A stretch of 64,000 bases of DNA from Marinicauda pacifica (lineage in GTDB: Bacteria; Pseudomonadota; Alphaproteobacteria; Caulobacterales; Maricaulaceae), in NCBI RefSeq assembly GCF_004793635.1, contig NZ_SRXV01000001.1:620501-684500 (forward strand). Direction: 5' to 3'. The position numbers and the translations under genes were made by a program. Below the pieces are notes generated by a model that saw only the letters and a program-made list of their open reading frames with translations, was not told the DNA's origin and did no database searches. Shown here piece after piece: positions 61,143 to 64,000 of the stretch (position 1 is the stretch's first letter; the number at the start of each line of letters is the position of its first letter).

Positions 61143-62554
61143 TGACTGAGCGTCAGGAAAAGCTTTTTGCGGGGGCCCGCCTGCGTCGCCTGCGCAAGGA
61201 TATTGGCCAGACACAGGCCCAGTTCGCCGAGGCGCTCGGCGTGTCGGCCAGCTATCTCAATCTTCTCGAGCGTAACCAGCGACCGGTTACGGCGCGCGTT
61301 CTATTATCCTTGGCGCAGGCCTTCGATATTGACGTGCGCGCTTTCGCCAGCGAGGGCGACCGGCAGATCCTGGCCGATCTCGATGCGCTGGCCCGCGATC
61401 CGGTACTCAAGGGGGTGGACCTCGACCAGCGCGATCTGCGCGATCTGGTCGATGCCAATCCGCGTGCGGCCGATGCCTTGTCCCGGCTGTACCAAGCCTG
61501 GCGCGAGGCAAGCACGAGCGCGTCCGATCTCGCTGCCCAGATGGCGGGCGGTGCAGGCGACGGGGCGGTGGTCTCGCCGCTGGAGGAGGTTCGCGACGCG
61601 CTCGACGGCCGCCAGAACCATTTCCCCGATCTGGAGGCTGTGGCCGAGACCCTGCGCGCCGGTCTGGATCCGGATATGCCGCTCGAGCTGGCGTTAAGCC
61701 AGCGCTTGCGGACGGAGCACGGAGCGGCCGTGCGCCTGTATGACGACGAAGTGATGGACGGGGCGCTCCGGCGCTTCGACTTTCATGCTCGCAAGCTCCT
61801 CCTGTCCGAGCACCTGAGTGCAGAAGGACGCGTCTTCCATATCGCCGCTACTCTGGGCCTGCTGGAAGCCGGGGATGTTCTGGATGAAGAGGCGGCTCGC
61901 GCAAATTTTTCCGGTGACGGGGCAGACCAGCTCTATCGCGCTGCATTGTCCAACTATCTCGCGGCCGCGATCATGATGCCCTATGACGCCTTCTACCGGC
62001 TGGCGGAGAAGACGTGCTACGACATCGATGCCATTGCGCGCCGCTTCCAGGCCAGCTTCGAGCAGGTCTGCCACCGGCTCACAACCTTGAACCGGCCCGG
62101 CAGCCGGGGCATTCCGTTCTTCATGATCCGGGTGGACCAGGCCGGCAATGTCACCAAACGCTTTGGTGGCGGGGTTATCCCTTTTGCGCGTTCCAGCGGG
62201 GGCTGTGCGCGCTGGCGTCTTCATGATGCCTTCCGCATGCCGGAGCGCATTCACGTCAACCTGATCGAGTTGCCGGACCGGATGCGCTTTGTGTCGGTCG
62301 CCAAGGCGGTAACCCGGCCCTTGCCGGGCGGCTCGGTTCAGATGCAGACGCTCGCGCTGGGGTGCGAAGCCAAGGAGGCCGAGCGTCTGGTCTACCGGGT
62401 GCCGGACTTCGAAGCCCCGCTCGAGGTGGGCTTGTCCTGCCGCCTGTGCGAACGTCGCGGCTGTGCCGAACGGGCTTTCCCGCCCTTGCAGCGCAAGCTG
62501 CGCCTTGATCCGCACGTGCGTGGTCGTGCGCCGTTTACTTTCGGTGAGGAATAG
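61142..62554 (+). CDS. XRE/Cro-type regulator of the RamB/ScfR (short-chain fatty acyl) family
   Basis: 470 residues. N-terminal helix-turn-helix (GARLRRLRKDIGQTQAQFAEALGVSASYLNLLERN, about 10-45). The middle (about 200-330) is the ImmA/IrrE-like fold found in this family, but without an HExxH zinc motif (its place reads RVFHIAATLGL). The C-terminus has a cysteine set CRLCERRGC. RamB of Corynebacterium controls aceA/aceB and acetate genes, and its relatives ScfR/PrpR/MceR act on short-chain fatty acid use. It is divergent from aceA, so it is most likely the regulator of the operon. No ribosome site is visible before the ATG at 61142, so translation may start on a leaderless transcript. Confidence 0.85.
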   Translation: MTERQEKLFAGARLRRLRKDIGQTQAQFAEALGVSASYLNLLERNQRPVTARVLLSLAQAFDIDVRAFASEGDRQILADLDALARDPVLKGVDLDQRDLRDLVDANPRAADALSRLYQAWREASTSASDLAAQMAGGAGDGAVVSPLEEVRDALDGRQNHFPDLEAVAETLRAGLDPDMPLELALSQRLRTEHGAAVRLYDDEVMDGALRRFDFHARKLLLSEHLSAEGRVFHIAATLGLLEAGDVLDEEAARANFSGDGADQLYRAALSNYLAAAIMMPYDAFYRLAEKTCYDIDAIARRFQASFEQVCHRLTTLNRPGSRGIPFFMIRVDQAGNVTKRFGGGVIPFARSSGGCARWRLHDAFRMPERIHVNLIELPDRMRFVSVAKAVTRPLPGGSVQMQTLALGCEAKEAERLVYRVPDFEAPLEVGLSCRLCERRGCAERAFPPLQRKLRLDPHVRGRAPFTFGEE

Positions 62555-62611
62555 GCTTCCCGAAAGGCGCGCACTTCGATCTATTGTGTTCGACGCTGCC
62601 AATCCAACGGG

Positions 62612-63718
62612 ATGCTCATGCTGACACCGCGCCGCAAAATCCTGCTTGCAGGTCTCGTCATCTTCCTGGTGTTCGGCGCCCTGGCGATATTCGCGAGTCC
62701 GCTTTCGGCCCGCAACCTGGAGGCGCGTCTTCAGGACGCGGCAGATGAAGCCCTTTATTCGGTGCGCGCTGAAGGCTGGGCAGAGGTCCGGATGGACGGG
62801 CAGGTCGCCATCGTGACAGGCCTTGCGCCTGACCAGGACGCGCAGTCACGCGCGCTGGACGCAGTCAGTCGGGCGGCGTGGGCAGGCGGCATCGTTGCAG
62901 GCGGCATCACACGCGTGATCGACGAAACGCGCGTCGACCTTCAAGACACACGATTTCGCCTGCGGGCGGATCTGATTGGCAGCCGGCTCACCCTCAGCGG
63001 CTTTGCTCCGGATGCCGTGGGCCAGGCGCGTCTCAATGATCTGGCTGTCTTGTTATTTCCCGGTCGTGCCAGCGTCGATGTTCAGCTCGCGCCCGGCGGT
63101 GCCCCGGCAAACTGGGAAGCGGCCGCACGCCTGATGCTGGGCGAACTGGCGCGCCTGGATACCGGTTCCGCGGTCATGGCCGGCGATCGCCTGGTCGTGA
63201 CGGGACTGTCGACCAACGCGCAAACGGTGGCTTCGGTGCGCTCGGCGATGAGCAATTCGCCTGCAGGCTACGTGGCGACCGCTCTCGTGCGAGCCCCCGG
63301 CGGGACTTACGAGGCGGAGATCACCGATTTCCGGCTTTGCGAAGCCGCGGTGAATGCCGCACTTGGCCCGCGACCCGTAGCCTTCACCCCGGGAAGTGCA
63401 CAATTGAACGAGGCTTCGCGCAATACGTTGCGCAGGGCCGGAGAGGCCTTCGCCCGGTGCGATACGCCGCCGCTGGGCGTTGCCGTCCAGGTCAATGAAG
63501 GCGAAGGCGGCGAAGCGCTCGCGCTCGACCGGGCCCGCTCGGTGATCGACGCGATGAGCGCGGCCGGCCTGGAAGAGGACCGGTTTCTGGCCTCGACCCT
63601 GCCGGCAGATGGAATAACTGCGCTCCGCTTCGAGATTCAGGCACCTGTCGAGGCGCAGCAGGACACGGGAGCGGAACCTGTGAGTGCGCCTGAAGTTGGT
63701 GAAGATGACCCGCAATAG
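62612..63718 (+). CDS. BON/OmpA-like envelope protein
   Basis: 368 residues from the ATG at 62612 (or 62618). An N-terminal membrane anchor (about 8-30) is followed by BON-like units (DGQVAIVTGLAPDQDAQSRALDAV, then GSRLTLSGFAPDAVGQARL and GDRLVVTGLSTNAQTVASV) and, from about 245, an OmpA-like segment VAFTPGSAQLNEASRNTLRRAGEAF. It may bind peptidoglycan or lipids and anchor the envelope, like mycobacterial ArfA-type proteins, but this is inferred. The last 25 residues are acidic. Confidence 0.75.
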   Translation: MLMLTPRRKILLAGLVIFLVFGALAIFASPLSARNLEARLQDAADEALYSVRAEGWAEVRMDGQVAIVTGLAPDQDAQSRALDAVSRAAWAGGIVAGGITRVIDETRVDLQDTRFRLRADLIGSRLTLSGFAPDAVGQARLNDLAVLLFPGRASVDVQLAPGGAPANWEAAARLMLGELARLDTGSAVMAGDRLVVTGLSTNAQTVASVRSAMSNSPAGYVATALVRAPGGTYEAEITDFRLCEAAVNAALGPRPVAFTPGSAQLNEASRNTLRRAGEAFARCDTPPLGVAVQVNEGEGGEALALDRARSVIDAMSAAGLEEDRFLASTLPADGITALRFEIQAPVEAQQDTGAEPVSAPEVGEDDPQ

Positions 63719-63738
63719 AAAACAGGGAAGGGGCAACC

Positions 63739-64000
63739 ATGCTGTGGCTGACTTGGCAAATGTGGATTCTTCTGGCGCTGGCGCTTTTAGGCGGCGGCAT
63801 TGTCGGCTGGATGGCGCGCGGCCGATCTGACGAGGCGGAGCCCGGCGCTCAAGCCGCGCCGGACAAGAACAAGCCTGCGGCCGCCCCTTCGCCCGCTCCG
63901 GCCCCAAAGCCCGAGGCGCGTCAGGAAACGAAGCTCGAGACCAAAGCCGAGCCGGCCAAGACGGCTTCAGCGGGCAAGGTGGCCACTCCTGACCACGCCA
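63739..64000 (+). CDS. Membrane-anchored protein, cut by window edge
   Basis: Starts with the ATG at 63739, with GGAAGGGGC just upstream, 20 nt after the previous stop. One membrane segment (WQMWILLALALLGGGIVGWM, about residues 6-25) and then a long Ala/Pro/Lys/Glu-rich region. There is no stop within the window, so the gene continues to the right. The same order (BON/OmpA-like gene, then this type of protein) suggests an operon. No function can be named from the visible 87 residues. Confidence 0.75.
   Translation, partial: MLWLTWQMWILLALALLGGGIVGWMARGRSDEAEPGAQAAPDKNKPAAAPSPAPAPKPEARQETKLETKAEPAKTASAGKVATPDHA

Noticed and set aside
1-64000. CRISPR array, toxin-antitoxin pair or other defence island
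   Set aside because: No regularly spaced repeats were seen and none of the genes matches defence families; a dedicated repeat search was not possible here.

Overview
The window is ordinary, gene-dense, GC-rich chromosome of a Gram-negative alphaproteobacterium. The best fit is the Caulobacterales/Maricaulales/Hyphomonadaceae group. Evidence for this is two large TonB-dependent receptors, DUF2336, DUF6491 and DUF3253 proteins, CtrA-like TTAA-N7-TAA sites, a glyoxylate-shunt locus with a RamB/ScfR-type regulator, class II DAHP synthase and many outer-membrane or periplasmic proteins. The genus call is inference from gene content only. No prophage, integrase, transposase, CRISPR array or plasmid function was found. 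The only RNA genes seen are tRNA-Val(CAC) and tRNA-Leu(GAG).

Layout. 0-4 kb: a vitamin B12-type uptake operon (outer-membrane receptor cut by the window edge, then btuF-btuC-btuD with overlapping ends). 4.2-10.5 kb: a region that looks like motility, cell-cycle or signalling functions: an unknown protein behind a CtrA-like site, a DUF6491 protein, a ThiO-like amino-acid oxidase, a muramidase-like protein, a DUF2336 protein, an Hpt protein and a single-domain response regulator, then NAD kinase. 10.7-16.8 kb: class II aldolase, a beta-barrel protein, and a two-gene RND efflux pump. 16.8-19.6 kb: acetyltransferase, DUF3253 protein overlapping an Fe-S-type uracil-DNA-glycosylase-like protein, and leucine dehydrogenase. 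19.6-23.3 kb: an fbpABC-type ferric iron importer on the minus strand. 23.7-36.9 kb: housekeeping (tRNA-Val, gph, glmU, gabD, rpiA, gor, pccA, lipB) mixed with small membrane proteins and a FliN-like protein, ending at tRNA-Leu. 37-46.3 kb: polysaccharide deacetylase, MgtE, a Kelch protein, an unusual lysozyme-like membrane protein, isovaleryl-CoA dehydrogenase, DAHP synthase and HU. 46.8-54.5 kb: MDR reductase, a frameshifted membrane protein, a Gfo/Idh/MocA oxidoreductase, gltX, an S9 peptidase and a degenerate EAL-like protein. 54.8-57.4 kb: a complete TonB-dependent receptor. 57.5-62.6 kb: the glyoxylate bypass (aceA, an RraA-family gene, aceB) divergent from its likely regulator. 62.6-64 kb: a BON/OmpA-like envelope protein and a membrane protein cut by the window edge.

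How the genes fit together. pccA, ivd, leucine dehydrogenase, gabD and aceA/aceB together suggest growth on amino acids, short-chain acyl-CoAs and C2 units. This matches a marine, peptide-using heterotroph with TonB receptors and an S9 peptidase. I found no strong candidate for a wholly new system. The items most worth following up are: eight TGTA elements packed between aceA and its divergent regulator; an RraA-family gene inside the glyoxylate operon; a GH24-like protein lacking two of its three active-site residues and ending in two membrane segments; a lipoprotein that looks like an exported SAM methyltransferase; and a shared CtrA-like motif in front of otherwise unlinked genes at 4.2 and 9.8 kb.
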